This document shows positions 40,633 through 50,269 of a DNA stretch of 64,000 nt, piece by piece; within the stretch, counting starts at the first letter, position 1; each line of letters opens with the position of its first letter. The stretch comes from Paenibacillus antibioticophila (GTDB lineage: Bacteria > Bacillota > Bacilli > Paenibacillales > Paenibacillaceae): NCBI RefSeq assembly GCF_000455265.1, contig NZ_HG005141.1:392815-456814 (forward strand). The letters run 5' to 3'. The notes under the pieces are model-generated. The model had not been told where the DNA came from and searched no databases. It worked only from the letters and a program-made list of their open reading frames with translations. The position numbers and the translations under genes were made by a program.

Positions 40633-42780
40633 TTACATTTGTTCCGGTTCTCCTCCTTCACTTCCTCCCGTAGAGCCGCTTTGGCCCGGACGTCCTTGAC
40701 CTTGGCCTTGTCCCGGCATTTGCCCGCGGCCTTGGCCCATACCGCCTCCGCCGAAGCCGCCTCCGCCTGTCGTTACACCGGATTCATTCACATAGGTTAC
40801 GGATTCGCCAAGGGTGAAGCTGACCATTTCTGTGTCGCCGGTAGAGAAGCTATAAGTCTCACCGGATTTCAGCTCAGGCGTTGAGATAATCATCGTCTGG
40901 AACGCCTTGACCGGCGCATAACTCGCCAGCACATTGCCCGTGCTATCCTTCAAGGTGACAAGTGTTCCGGCCTCGAGTGTGCTTGGGAAGGTCATCATGA
41001 CCGAGGCCTGGGCCGAGGATTCGGACGGCGCCTGCGCCATGCCCGCGCTGCCTGCCGCAATCAAGGTTCCGCCTGTCATTTCAAATGTGCCGTCATAATC
41101 CAGACTGCCGTTGCCGCTGTTCGTAGGTCCGTTCACAATCACTGTGCCGCCGGACATGGTGATCGAGCCATTGGCGTCCAGACCATCTCCGCCTGCATTT
41201 ACCGTGATCGTGCCGCCGCTGATCGTCAGCTTCGCATTGCCTGCGGCTCCAAAGCCACCGCCGCCCGTTCCTCCTGGTCCTCGCATGCCGCCGGATTGTT
41301 GACCTGTGGCCTGCTGCGCGGCAGTCTCATCTGTTCCCGCTGCATCAGGCTGTTGACCTTGAGGCATGTCAGCAGGCGGAGCCTGCGGCATATCTCCGGA
41401 AGGAACCGTCATCTCCTCACTTTCGGAGCCTTCTGTAGCATTAATCCCATCATCACTTGCTACGAGATTAATCTCACCGCCGGAGATTTGAATGTCCGCG
41501 CCCTCAATGCCTTCATAGCTCGCAGTTATTTCTATGACGCCATCGGAGATGATCACGGCCTGATCCGCATGAATCGCATCATCCCCCGCAGCGATGCTCA
41601 GTTCTCCGCCTGAGATGCCGATGTTGGTATTACTATGAACTGCATCATCCTTCGTATCCAGCTTGAATGCACCGGCTTGAATATAGAGATCTACGCCTGC
41701 CTTCAAGCCCTTTGCGCTGCCGGACTCGCTGTCCTCAGAGGTAGTATCCGTCGCGGATTCTGTTGTCGCTGTGGAGGATTGTGCTGATGAATCCCTGCTC
41801 TGTCCAAAGCCGCCGCGCTGCATCGGATCGCCTTCCTGCTTCTTCTCGGCCTTGGCGCTGCCTCCGCCGGTGACGATGTCGAAGTTGCCGCCGGTGACCA
41901 GCAAAGAGTTCTCTGCTTGAAGTCCATCGTTGACTGCGTTAATCCGGAACGCTCCATCCTGAATGACAAGATAACCCTTGTCCGTAGCTATATTCGTTGT
42001 CTTCACACCGTCTCCCCCGGCTTCAACGGTAATGTCTCCGCCCTTGAATGCAGCCAGGTCCCGGCCTACGATGCCATCATCGGCCGCCGTAATATCCAGC
42101 GTCCCGCCGACAATCTTGAGATCGTCCTTGCTGGTGATACCGTCTTTATAATTGGCGGTTATCGCAAGCTTACCTGTACCATTGATCGTCAAATCGTCCT
42201 GACTGAACAGAGCAGCGGTCGGAGCATCCTCTTCCTCTGCGTGGGTATAGGTGGTTCCGTCAACAAGCGAGTTATCCGTTCCTTCAGCGAGTGTCAATAC
42301 CGTCTTGTCCGCTTGCTTGGAATGAATCGCTGAGCCGGAAGCATTGCTGATTTCAGCTCCATTCAGTACCAGATGAACCAGGTCATCCTTCCCTGCATCA
42401 ACAACGACACTGCCTGAAAGCTTGCCGCTGAACACATAGGTTCCTGCCGCAGAGACCGTAACGGTACTGCCATTCACCGAAGCACCTGCGCCGCTCACCG
42501 AAGCGCTTGAGCCATTCAATGTAATCTGGGTGGAACTCTCCGCACTCCAGCTCGCATCGTCATCATATTCATCGTAGGTGACCAGCTCATCTGCTCGAAG
42601 CGAAGCCAGCTCTACGCCTGCTGCACCCGACGTTCCCGAAGCATTGGTCACCCCGGCCGTCCCGGAAGCATTGGCGGTCCCCATGGTTGCAGCTGTATTC
42701 GTCGTTCCGCATCCGCTAGCTACTACTGCCGACAAGAGCAGCAAGGCTGCCAGCTTAATCGTATACTGTGTATTTTTCAT
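40633..42780 (-). CDS. Carbohydrate-binding domain (DUF4353) lipoprotein
   Basis: A 715-residue surface lipoprotein: signal KLAALLLLSAVVASGC with lipobox, a Thr/Ala/Ser/Gly-rich linker, then a right-handed beta-helix-like domain with repeating VxGGTxxITAxDDGIxAxxxVxIxGG units (SKDDLKIVGGTLDITAADDGIVGRDL, SDGVIEITASYEGIEGADIQISGGEINLVASDDGINA, ANGSITMSGGTVIVNGP). The C-terminus is Gly/Gln-rich. This DUF4353 type is usually annotated carbohydrate-binding. It forms an operon with DUF4956 and VTC-domain genes, a combination also known with CotH. Confidence 0.85.
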   Translation of the reverse strand: MKNTQYTIKLAALLLLSAVVASGCGTTNTAATMGTANASGTAGVTNASGTSGAAGVELASLRADELVTYDEYDDDASWSAESSTQITLNGSSASVSGAGASVNGSTVTVSAAGTYVFSGKLSGSVVVDAGKDDLVHLVLNGAEISNASGSAIHSKQADKTVLTLAEGTDNSLVDGTTYTHAEEEDAPTAALFSQDDLTINGTGKLAITANYKDGITSKDDLKIVGGTLDITAADDGIVGRDLAAFKGGDITVEAGGDGVKTTNIATDKGYLVIQDGAFRINAVNDGLQAENSLLVTGGNFDIVTGGGSAKAEKKQEGDPMQRGGFGQSRDSSAQSSTATTESATDTTSEDSESGSAKGLKAGVDLYIQAGAFKLDTKDDAVHSNTNIGISGGELSIAAGDDAIHADQAVIISDGVIEITASYEGIEGADIQISGGEINLVASDDGINATEGSESEEMTVPSGDMPQAPPADMPQGQQPDAAGTDETAAQQATGQQSGGMRGPGGTGGGGFGAAGNAKLTISGGTITVNAGGDGLDANGSITMSGGTVIVNGPTNSGNGSLDYDGTFEMTGGTLIAAGSAGMAQAPSESSAQASVMMTFPSTLEAGTLVTLKDSTGNVLASYAPVKAFQTMIISTPELKSGETYSFSTGDTEMVSFTLGESVTYVNESGVTTGGGGFGGGGMGQGRGQMPGQGQGQGRPGQSGSTGGSEGGEPEQM

Positions 42781-42803
42781 GAAAATCCCTTCTTTCTCAA
42801 ATT

Positions 42804-43490
42804 TTATTCTTGCGTGACCGGGTTCATTGTCAATGTAATATCCAGATTTCCGTTCCGGGTGCGAATCGCATCCAGAAATGACTTCTGATTCGTCTCAGGA
42901 TTCATCTCAACGGCATAGACAACTTCATACAGACTTCCCAGCTCGGTTGTTCTTACCTTTCTAAGCTCATGCCCTACATTAAATGTGTTGAATACTTCTT
43001 CAAAAGCCTCTTCATAACCCAGATTTTCAGGAATGGTAATCTTCAGCAGCTTGGAAGCCTGCTTTCTCTGCCCGAACTTCACGACCTTCAGTACCAGCAT
43101 CAATACACAGAGGACAATGGTGAAAAGAACCGCATATCCATAGGCCCCAACTCCTGTAGCAAGGCCTGCTGCCATCGAGAACAGAACGTAAGAGATATCC
43201 TTTGCATCGCCCGGCGCACTGCGGAACCGAATGATCGAGAAGGCACCTGCCAGGCTGAATGCTCTGGCCACGTTGCTGCCGATTAAGAGGATAATGATCG
43301 CGACAATCGTCGGCAGGATTACCATCGTGAGCGTGAAGCTGTGAGAGTAAGCAGGCTGTGTCCTCATATAAGTCATACTGATGATCGCGCCGAGCAGAAT
43401 GGCTATGCCCAGCGTCAGCATCGCATGCCCGAAGGTCAGCGTGGTATCGGATGCTGTTGCAGCGAATATGGAGTCAATAAATGAATTCAT
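42804..43490 (-). CDS. DUF4956 family membrane protein
   Basis: A 228-residue protein with four predicted membrane helices (AMLTLGIAILLGAIISMTYM, LTMVILPTIVAIIILLIGSN, ISYVLFSMAAGLATGVGAYGYAVLF...), the conserved FSLAGAFSIIRFRSAPGDAKDI between helices 2 and 3, and a cytosolic C-terminal ferredoxin-like domain. Its start overlaps the VTC gene stop by 4 bp. Proposed to work with the VTC protein at the membrane; biochemical role unknown. Confidence 0.87.
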   Translation of the reverse strand: MNSFIDSIFAATASDTTLTFGHAMLTLGIAILLGAIISMTYMRTQPAYSHSFTLTMVILPTIVAIIILLIGSNVARAFSLAGAFSIIRFRSAPGDAKDISYVLFSMAAGLATGVGAYGYAVLFTIVLCVLMLVLKVVKFGQRKQASKLLKITIPENLGYEEAFEEVFNTFNVGHELRKVRTTELGSLYEVVYAVEMNPETNQKSFLDAIRTRNGNLDITLTMNPVTQE

Positions 43491-44266
43491 AGTGAGATTC
43501 TCTCCTTTTCAAATAAAGATTGCTCCGTTAGTGGATGAATAGAAGAGGTTGCATACGTGCTTCGAATCGATTTCTTGTATTCATTGCCGTATTTGGAGAA
43601 GCTCGTCCGGTACAATCCGTGCTCCGAGAGCATATGAGCCAGCCAGACTGGCACTGTCTTCTCGGCCTTGACCTCCATCAGCCACTGGCCGCGCTCCATC
43701 AGCTGCTCGCCGGAATCGCCGGCTTCCAGCTTGAGATCATGACGCCGGGAGCGAATATTCGTGTCGAAGGTGATGCGCAAATCGCGGTTTCCTTTGCAAA
43801 ACAAGGCGATCCGGTCATAAGCCAGATAAGTTGCCGGCTTGAGATCATATCTGCTCAAGAAGTACTCGATCTCCGAAATGACCTGCTGGTTCATACCCTT
43901 TCGGAACTCCGGGGCTTCCTTGGACCTGACAAAGTCATAGGCTTCATTCAGTTGCAACGAGGTTCTCCGTTTGTTCACCAGGCCGAACACCTTCTTCTTC
44001 AATTCGAGGTACACCTTCGCATCGGCTTCGGGAACGCCGTAAGCCCGGATTCGCAGCTTCTCGCGATATTTTGGCCTGGAAAGACTGCTGCGGATTAGAC
44101 TGTGATGCTCGGTGTCGTAGTACAGATTGCTGATGGTGTAAAATTTATCGTCCTTGTTGTGTTCATCGGGTTCCATATATTCCATCAGGTCATTGTAAAT
44201 TTTATAGAAGGCCTTCGTATCCATGAGATACTTGTTCTCATAACGATTAAATACTTCAATCGCCAT
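43487..44266 (-). CDS. VTC domain protein (putative polyphosphate polymerase)
   Basis: About 259 residues with the VTC tunnel-fold signatures: NRYENKYLMDTKAFYKIYNDL, YTISNLYYDTEHHSLIRSSLSRPKYREKLRIRAYG (basic substrate-binding strands), KVYLELKKKVFGLVNKRR, RITFDTNIRSR, and WLMEVKAEKTVPVWLAHMLSE. VTC4 makes polyphosphate from ATP; bacterial soluble homologues pair with DUF4956 and CotH-like proteins, and some act in protein modification instead. The ATG at 44266 follows AAAGGAGCTGAAACGC. First gene of the operon, divergent from a two-component system 490 bp away. Confidence 0.85.
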   Translation of the reverse strand: MAIEVFNRYENKYLMDTKAFYKIYNDLMEYMEPDEHNKDDKFYTISNLYYDTEHHSLIRSSLSRPKYREKLRIRAYGVPEADAKVYLELKKKVFGLVNKRRTSLQLNEAYDFVRSKEAPEFRKGMNQQVISEIEYFLSRYDLKPATYLAYDRIALFCKGNRDLRITFDTNIRSRRHDLKLEAGDSGEQLMERGQWLMEVKAEKTVPVWLAHMLSEHGLYRTSFSKYGNEYKKSIRSTYATSSIHPLTEQSLFEKERISL

Positions 44267-44411
44267 GCGTTTCAGCTCCTTTCGGTTGTGCGTTCTCTTG
44301 CTCATGTCTGTATCTTAAATCCGGAACCTTTAACGAACCTTAAACTCCGAAAACAATTTTTACGTGCCGTTAACAAAAGATAAATTGAGCGGGTAAGTGT
44401 TTAGCAGTTGC

Positions 44412-44589
44412 AGTGAACAAAAGGACATTAAATTTCAGGAAAATTGGCCGAGAGCACCTCTAGTGAAATTTTTGACCTTAGAGTGGGCTAAAACAGGAAA
44501 ATCCCTCATGATTGGAAATGTAAGCGAAGATTTTTCACTAAAATGGGGTTTGAGCGTCAAATGTTGAATGTAAGAGAAAAAAATTCACT
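44412..44589. repeat. Four TTAGTGAA cores, two per orientation, 50-nt pitch
   Basis: AGTGAA at 44412 and 44462 and the inverted TTCACT at 44534 and 44584: intervals 50, 72 and 50 nt. The last two lie in longer direct repeats, AATGTAAGCGAAGATTTTTC and AATGTAAGAGAAAAAAATTC, both followed by ACTAAA. Occupies the VTC/response-regulator gap. Same layout as 36137-36319 but with a different core. No reading frame. Confidence 0.72.
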
Positions 44590-44757
44590 AAACCACTTTT
44601 GGGATAGCCCCCTTTTAGCCTGAGGTCCGGGATGGAGCTTATATAAGTCATCGTGCTATGATTAAGGTTGATTAAAGGTTTCCTTCCTATAATGGTTGTA
44701 TAGCAGTGACGTGCAACATGAATTTGAGACACCTTGATATGAAGGAGCATTCACCCT

Positions 44758-45435
44758 ATGCGGATATTAATAGTAGAAGATGAAGTGAATCTGGCGGAGG
44801 CACTGGTGCAAATTTTGCGGAAAAATAATTACTCCGTTGACGCCGTTCATGACGGCAAGGAAGGATTGGATTTTGCGTTGAGCGGGATTTATGATCTGTT
44901 GCTGCTCGACATCATGCTGCCCGGCATGGATGGCATTAGCCTGTTAAAGGAGCTGCGATCCAGGGGGATGGCCACTCCGGTGATCATGCTGACCGCCAAA
45001 GGAGAGACCGATGACAAGATTGCGGGGCTGGACCATGGAGCCGACGATTATGTCGCCAAGCCGTTCTCCACTGGCGAGCTGCTGGCCCGGATTCGGGCGG
45101 CACTGCGGCGCAAAGGCGAGGTTGTTCCGGAGGATACCCTGAAATTCGGAGATATTGAGCTGAACACTTCAACCCTCAAGCTGAGCTGCCAAGGCAAGGA
45201 GCTGAAGCTGATTTTGAAGGAAAGCGAGCTGCTGGAGCTGCTGTTAACGAGAAAGCAGGCCGTTACCTCCAAGGAGCAGATCATTGAGAAGCTCTGGGGC
45301 TTTGATTCCGAAGCCGAGCATAATAATGTGGAGGTCTACATTTCCTTCCTGCGCAAAAAGCTCGCCTTCCTGAATGCCTCGGTCCGGATCAACACGATCC
45401 GCGGTGTCGGCTATGTATTGGAGGCGAGCTCCTGA
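44758..45435 (+). CDS. OmpR-family response regulator
   Basis: 225 residues: receiver MRILIVEDEVNLAEALVQIL with phosphoacceptor Asp in YDLLLLDIMLPGMDGISLL and Lys in DYVAKPFSTGELLARIRA, followed by a Trans_reg_C winged helix (LKESELLELLLTRKQAVTSKEQIIEKLWGFDSEAEHNNVEVYISFLRKKL...IRTIRGVGYVL form). RBS AAGGAGCATTCACCCT. Its TGA overlaps the kinase ATG by one base, so the pair is co-translated. It probably controls the divergent VTC operon. Confidence 0.93.
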   Translation: MRILIVEDEVNLAEALVQILRKNNYSVDAVHDGKEGLDFALSGIYDLLLLDIMLPGMDGISLLKELRSRGMATPVIMLTAKGETDDKIAGLDHGADDYVAKPFSTGELLARIRAALRRKGEVVPEDTLKFGDIELNTSTLKLSCQGKELKLILKESELLELLLTRKQAVTSKEQIIEKLWGFDSEAEHNNVEVYISFLRKKLAFLNASVRINTIRGVGYVLEASS

Positions 45436-46757
45436 TGTTCAAAAGACTTCGCAACCGGTTCCTCTTGATGAACATGGTGATCATCTCGATTATCATGATC
45501 GTGGCCTTTTTAACGATCTTCATCATCACCAGTCAGAACGTTCACCGTGATATTAATATGAAGCTGCAGCAGGTCTCCGAGTTCTATCATAAAAATGGAG
45601 AAGGCCGTCCCAATGGGATGGAACCGCTGGATGAAATCCCCGAGGCGCCGCTGGAGGAGGGGGCTCAGGGCAAGACTGAAGCTCCGTTCGATCGCCCGGG
45701 AGGCCCGCGCGGAAATAAAGGGCTGACCCAGGCGCCCGAGCTATCCGTCTCCTTCGCACTCATGACGGATAAAGACGGAAATCTTCTGGAGACAGACTCC
45801 CGCTTCGATATGGACGAGGAGTTCTACAATGAAGCTCTGGCGCAGGCCACGACCAGCTCTTCCCGGGAGGGAGAGTTCACTCTAGATGGAACCCGCTGGG
45901 CTTACAGCATCCAGAACACCCCCTCCGGAGAGATGATTGTCTGCCTCGATGTCACCGCTCAACTGCGGATTATGACGACGCTGATCTACACCTTCTCCAT
46001 CGTTGCACTGGGGATGCTGATCGTCATCTATGTGACGAGCCGGTATTTTGCCAACCGTTCGATCGCCCCGGTTCGGGAAGCCTTCGAGAAGCAAAAACGG
46101 TTTATTGCCGATGCCTCCCATGAGCTCAAGACACCGCTCGCTGTTATTAATACGAATGCCGATGTGCTGCTTGCGGCAGGCGACGAGACCATTGATTCCC
46201 AAGCCAAATGGCTTCATCATATCAAGTCGGAGACCGAGCGGATGAAGACGCTGACCAATGATCTGCTCTACCTCACCCAGATGGATGATGCCCGCGAGCA
46301 TGTGATGTATGCACCGTTCGATTTGAGTGAAGCCGTCGAAAGTGTAATTCTGACGATGGAAGCGGTGATTTTCGAGAAGGAGCTGAATTTCAGCTATGAG
46401 ATCGAGCCTGGGCTGAAGCTGACCGGCAGCAGTGAACAGATGAAGCAGGTGGTCATGATTCTGCTTGATAATGCCATTAAGTACACGAATCCGAAGGGCT
46501 ACATTCAGCTGGAGCTGAAGAGGCAGCATAACCACCTCCGGCTCAAGGTGAGCAATACCGGAGAGGGGATTGCTCCCGAGCATGCGGGCAGGATCTTCGA
46601 TCGTTTCTATCGCGCCGATGCTTCCCGTGCCCGGAAGAGCGGCGGCTACGGACTAGGCTTAGCCATTGCCAAATCGATTGTGGAGCAGCATAAAGGGAAA
46701 ATCGAAGTGAAGAGTATCCCCCAGGAGATGACAAGCTTCTATGTTCAATTAGGTTAA
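45435..46757 (+). CDS. Sensor histidine kinase
   Basis: A 440-residue kinase: TM1 (MVIISIIMIVAFLTIFIITS), an extracytoplasmic region of about 140 residues with a Pro/Gly/Glu-rich part, and TM2 near 180-200. HisKA motif FIADASHELKTPLAVINTNADVLL; HATPase with VMILLDNAIKYTNPKG (N box), GEGIAPEHAGRIFDRFYRADASRARKSGGYGLGLAIAKSIVEQHKG. There is no separate HAMP match by eye. It starts inside the stop codon of the response regulator gene. Signal unknown. Confidence 0.92.
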   Translation: MFKRLRNRFLLMNMVIISIIMIVAFLTIFIITSQNVHRDINMKLQQVSEFYHKNGEGRPNGMEPLDEIPEAPLEEGAQGKTEAPFDRPGGPRGNKGLTQAPELSVSFALMTDKDGNLLETDSRFDMDEEFYNEALAQATTSSSREGEFTLDGTRWAYSIQNTPSGEMIVCLDVTAQLRIMTTLIYTFSIVALGMLIVIYVTSRYFANRSIAPVREAFEKQKRFIADASHELKTPLAVINTNADVLLAAGDETIDSQAKWLHHIKSETERMKTLTNDLLYLTQMDDAREHVMYAPFDLSEAVESVILTMEAVIFEKELNFSYEIEPGLKLTGSSEQMKQVVMILLDNAIKYTNPKGYIQLELKRQHNHLRLKVSNTGEGIAPEHAGRIFDRFYRADASRARKSGGYGLGLAIAKSIVEQHKGKIEVKSIPQEMTSFYVQLG

Positions 46758-46770
46758 AATACAGCACGTC

Positions 46771-46818
46771 AAAAAGGGATTGTCCCGGGGCGCTAACACC
46801 CTATGGACAATCCCTTTC
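46771..46818. terminator. Bidirectional terminator between kinase and selO
   Basis: AAAGGGATTGTCC...GGACAATCCCTTT, perfect 13-bp arms with A/T flanks; ends the two-component operon and the convergent selO gene. Confidence 0.85.
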
Positions 46819-46855
46819 TCATGCTTAAATCTGCCGTGGAGCACAACTCCGCGCC

Positions 46856-48334
46856 TCAGGTTCCGCAGTACGTGCGATAGGCGCAATCCTGCGGCGGTAG
46901 CTCCGCATACGACTCTTGCTCAGCCGAATACGCATACGGATCGCGCAGGGCAGCGAGCAGCCGATGCAGCGGGGCAAGCTCGCCCTGCTCTGCTGCTTCC
47001 AGCGCTTCCTCCACCCGGTGGTTGCGCGGAATGACTGCCGGATTGCTGCGCTTCATCAGCTCGCGGGCTTGCTCCGCCGATTCCGGCTGCTGGCCAAGCC
47101 GTTCCTGCCAGCGGCTTCGCCACTCCCCATACCCTTCCGCATCGGCAATCTGGAGCCGGGAAGACTCCAGATCGCCCAGCGTCAGCAACCGGAAGGTATG
47201 GGTGTAGTCCGCCCGCGCTGTCTCCATGATCCGAAGCAATTCGCTCACCAGCTGCTCATCCTCCGGCACGGGCTGGAACAGTCCCAGCTTGCGTGCCATG
47301 CCCGCAAGCCAGTGCTGCCGGTACAAGTCCGAGAAGGCAGCGAGTGCCTGCTCGGCGAGCGCCACGGCATGTTCCTGCTCCTCATGCAGCAGCGGCAGCA
47401 GCGCCTCAGCCAACCGGGCCAGATTCCAGACGGCAATCGCAGGCTGATTGCCGTAAGCGTAGCGCCCTTGGGAATCAATCGAGCTAAAGACGGTCGCCGG
47501 GTCGTAAGTGTCCATAAAGGCGCATGGACCATAGTCAATCGTCTCCCCGCTGATCGTCATGTTGTCCGTATTCATGACACCATGCACGAATCCGACTAGC
47601 TGCCAGCTTGCAATCAGGCTGGCCTGGCGGGAGATGACCCGGTTCAGCAGGGCGAGATAAGGCTGGTCCGCCTTCTGCAAATCGGGATCGTGACGCCCGA
47701 TCGCATAGTCGGCCAGCGCCCGCAGCTCCTCCTTCGAGCCTTTGGCGGCGGCGAACTGGAAGGTGCCGACCCGAAGGTGGCTGGCAGCCACCCGGGTCAG
47801 CACCGCACCCGGCAGCTCCCGTTCCCGCTGAATCGGCTGACCTGTAGTGACTACCGCCAGACTCCGGGTCGTCGGAATGCCCAGACCGTGCATCGCCTCG
47901 CTAATCACGTATTCCCGCAGCATGGGTCCAAGTGCAGCGCGGCCGTCGCCGGAACGGGAATACGGCGTTCTCCCCGAGCCTTTCAGCTGGATATCAACCA
48001 GCTTACCGTCAGGTGTTCGCTGCTCTCCAAGCAGCAATGCGCGGCCGTCCCCCAGCATGGTAAAATACCCGAACTGATGGCCGGCATACGCCTGTGCCAG
48101 CGGCTTGGAGCCGGGCAGCGTCCGGCATCCGGACAGCAGCCCGACTCCTGCAGGGCTGCGCAGCTCCTCGGTCCGCAGCCCCAGCTCTTCTGCCAGCTCA
48201 TCATTCAATAGAGTAAGCTCGGGCGCGCGGACAGGCTGCGGCTCCTGCCGAGTAAAGAAGATTGACGGCAGCTCAGCATAGCTATGCTCCAGCCGCCAGC
48301 CCGCAAAATCCGGTTCGCCAATCTGACCATTCAT
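46856..48334 (-). CDS. selO: SelO/YdiU family protein adenylyltransferase (pseudokinase fold)
   Basis: A 492-residue Sel[25 protein letters not shown] at the N-terminus, [81 protein letters not shown] (nucleotide loop), [24 protein letters not shown] (metal-binding Asp-Tyr-Gly in place of DFG). SelO transfers AMP to protein Ser/Thr/Tyr and is linked to redox stress. The C-terminus ends CAYRTYCGT, keeping the late Cys of the family without selenocysteine. The ATG at 48334 follows AAAGGAGGTCGGTGGAG. Confidence 0.92.
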   Translation of the reverse strand: MNGQIGEPDFAGWRLEHSYAELPSIFFTRQEPQPVRAPELTLLNDELAEELGLRTEELRSPAGVGLLSGCRTLPGSKPLAQAYAGHQFGYFTMLGDGRALLLGEQRTPDGKLVDIQLKGSGRTPYSRSGDGRAALGPMLREYVISEAMHGLGIPTTRSLAVVTTGQPIQRERELPGAVLTRVAASHLRVGTFQFAAAKGSKEELRALADYAIGRHDPDLQKADQPYLALLNRVISRQASLIASWQLVGFVHGVMNTDNMTISGETIDYGPCAFMDTYDPATVFSSIDSQGRYAYGNQPAIAVWNLARLAEALLPLLHEEQEHAVALAEQALAAFSDLYRQHWLAGMARKLGLFQPVPEDEQLVSELLRIMETARADYTHTFRLLTLGDLESSRLQIADAEGYGEWRSRWQERLGQQPESAEQARELMKRSNPAVIPRNHRVEEALEAAEQGELAPLHRLLAALRDPYAYSAEQESYAELPPQDCAYRTYCGT

Positions 48335-48370
48335 CTCCACCGACCTCCTTTGCCATATGAATCAGACAGC

Positions 48371-48856
48371 TTACAGGTCCACAATGCGGTTCAATTCCGT
48401 ATCGCTCTTTTGCCCCGTCACCTTGGCGAACAATCGCTTAACAACTTTAATCAGGTTCCCTGTCTCCCAATATTCGGCTGTCTCCGCCTGAATCTTAATG
48501 AGAACCAGGTTGGGATCGTCACTGGTTGTATCCAGCAGCTTCTCGTAAGCAGTGTTCCATAGTTCCTTGATTTTGGCCCGGTCATTCACCAGCTCCGCCT
48601 TCCCGCGGATGGACACATAGGATTTGCCTGCGTAAGCCACGTTCACCTCGGGATGATCCTTAAGCTCATCAAATTTGCTGGTGTCCTTCAACGTGAGGAA
48701 CCACAGGTCTCCGTCAAATTCCACCTCTTGCGTCTTCATCGGACGGGATACCAGGCCCTCGCTGGTTACCGTCGTCAGCATGGCGGTGTCGATTCCCTTG
48801 ATTAGTTTGCGTACTGTCTCGATTGCCTCCTGATGCTCCGTTGCTGAAGTTGTCAT
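48371..48856 (-). CDS. Pyridoxamine 5'-phosphate oxidase-related protein (general stress protein 26 type)
   Basis: About 161 residues with the split-barrel FMN-binding fold: DTAMLTTVTSEGLVSRPMKTQEVEFDGDLWFLTLKDTSKFDELKDHPEVNVAYAGKSYVSIRGKAELVNDRAKIKELW. This pattern is that of the Gsp26/YdaG group. Likely flavin-binding and stress-related; no substrate is known. The ATG at 48856 follows GAGGTGAATTTA. It lies 36 bp upstream of selO in the same direction, so co-transcription is possible. Confidence 0.87.
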   Translation of the reverse strand: MTTSATEHQEAIETVRKLIKGIDTAMLTTVTSEGLVSRPMKTQEVEFDGDLWFLTLKDTSKFDELKDHPEVNVAYAGKSYVSIRGKAELVNDRAKIKELWNTAYEKLLDTTSDDPNLVLIKIQAETAEYWETGNLIKVVKRLFAKVTGQKSDTELNRIVDL

Positions 48857-49036
48857 TAAATTCACCTCATACCGTTATTATAAAGAAGTCTCACACTTTA
48901 ATCTCGTTACACCCGGTATTGTAAACAAAATCCGGCTTCCCTAATCTTCCGCAGCTCTTTTTACATGCATTTAATACAAGGCGTACTTACGTATGGTATA
49001 ACTGGAACAATGAGACTATAGGAGGATTGGCGGGTT

Positions 49037-50269
49037 ATGAAGCTAACCAAAGAGGAGAAATCCTGGATTTTGTACGACTGCGGTAATTCAGCCTATTCGA
49101 TGGCCGTTACAACCGCACTTCTGCCGATCGTCTTCGGTATGTTCGATAATGTAAGCAGCAGTATGGATTTGGGATATTTCAATTCAATTGCCAGCATTCT
49201 GATTGCCGTACTGAGTCCGATTCTAGGCACAATCGCTGATTACAAGGATATGAAGAAGCGCTTCTTTATCTTCTTTGCGGCTATCGGTGTTCTTGCAACC
49301 GCCTCCCTCGCCTTCATTGCGCCGGAAAGCGGACAGTGGCAGATTCTCATCTTGTTCTATATCTTATCAGCCGTTGGCTTCGCCGGGGCAAATGTGTTCT
49401 ATGATTCCTTTCTCGTCGACGTGACGAAGGATGAACGCATGGACAAGGTCTCCAGCCGAGGGTTTGCCTACGGATATATCTCCAGTGTGATTCCCTTTGG
49501 CATTAGCCTGCTCCTGATTCTGATGCTGGGCATGGATCAAGCTATCGGCTATCAGATTGGCTTCATGATTACCGCCCTGTGGTGGGGCTTGCTGACGATG
49601 CCGCTGATCCGGGATGTACGGCAAAGACATTACATTGATCCCGAACCAAAGCCTGTTATCAACAGCTTCCGGCGCTTGGCAGGCACCTTCCGGAATATTC
49701 GTCAGCACCGGGTCGTATTTGTATTTTTGCTGGCTTACTTCTTCTATATTGACGGCGTAGACACCATCATAAAAATGGTCGTGCCTTATGCTACCTCCGT
49801 ATTGGGCTCCGATGCGCTGGATACCTTCTCTTTACTCGGCATTCTGTTAATTATTCAGATCATTGCCTTTCCTTGCGCTATTCTTTACGGCAATCTGGCT
49901 AAGGTCTATTCCGCCCGAACGATGATTATCATCGGAATATTCACCTATATCGTGTCCTGTATCGCCGCTTTCTTCATCTCCTCGATCTGGCATGTATTCG
50001 CGCTAGGGGCCTTAATCGGGTCCGCCCAGGGCGGTATCCAGGCACTGAGCAGGTCCTATTTTGCTAAAATCATTCCTAAAGAGAATTCCAATGAATTTTT
50101 CGGTTTTTACAATATCTTCGGCAAATTCGCAGCCATTATCGGTCCGGCTCTGATGTCGCTGGCAACGACCTTGACCGGTAATGCAAATGTCAGTGTACTG
50201 GCGATCATTCCATTGTTCGTCATCGGGTTTTTCATCTTTTTAACTTTGCCTAAAGGGGAAAATCTATGA
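49037..50269 (+). CDS. MFS transporter of the UMF1/Atg22-like family
   Basis: A 410-residue, twelve-helix transporter opening with KLTKEEKSWILYDCGNSAYSMAVTTALLPIVF, the UMF1 signature (W-DxGNSAxxxxV). ADYKDMKKRFFIFFAAIGVLATA is the motif A loop, DSFLVDVTKDERMDKVSSRGFAYGYISSVIPFG and QGGIQALSRSYFAKIIPKENSNEFFGFYNIFGKFAAIIGPALM are further family blocks. Substrate unknown (yeast Atg22 exports amino acids). RBS ATAGGAGGATTGGCGGGTT. Its stop overlaps the phosphodiesterase start by 4 bp. Confidence 0.9.
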   Translation: MKLTKEEKSWILYDCGNSAYSMAVTTALLPIVFGMFDNVSSSMDLGYFNSIASILIAVLSPILGTIADYKDMKKRFFIFFAAIGVLATASLAFIAPESGQWQILILFYILSAVGFAGANVFYDSFLVDVTKDERMDKVSSRGFAYGYISSVIPFGISLLLILMLGMDQAIGYQIGFMITALWWGLLTMPLIRDVRQRHYIDPEPKPVINSFRRLAGTFRNIRQHRVVFVFLLAYFFYIDGVDTIIKMVVPYATSVLGSDALDTFSLLGILLIIQIIAFPCAILYGNLAKVYSARTMIIIGIFTYIVSCIAAFFISSIWHVFALGALIGSAQGGIQALSRSYFAKIIPKENSNEFFGFYNIFGKFAAIIGPALMSLATTLTGNANVSVLAIIPLFVIGFFIFLTLPKGENL

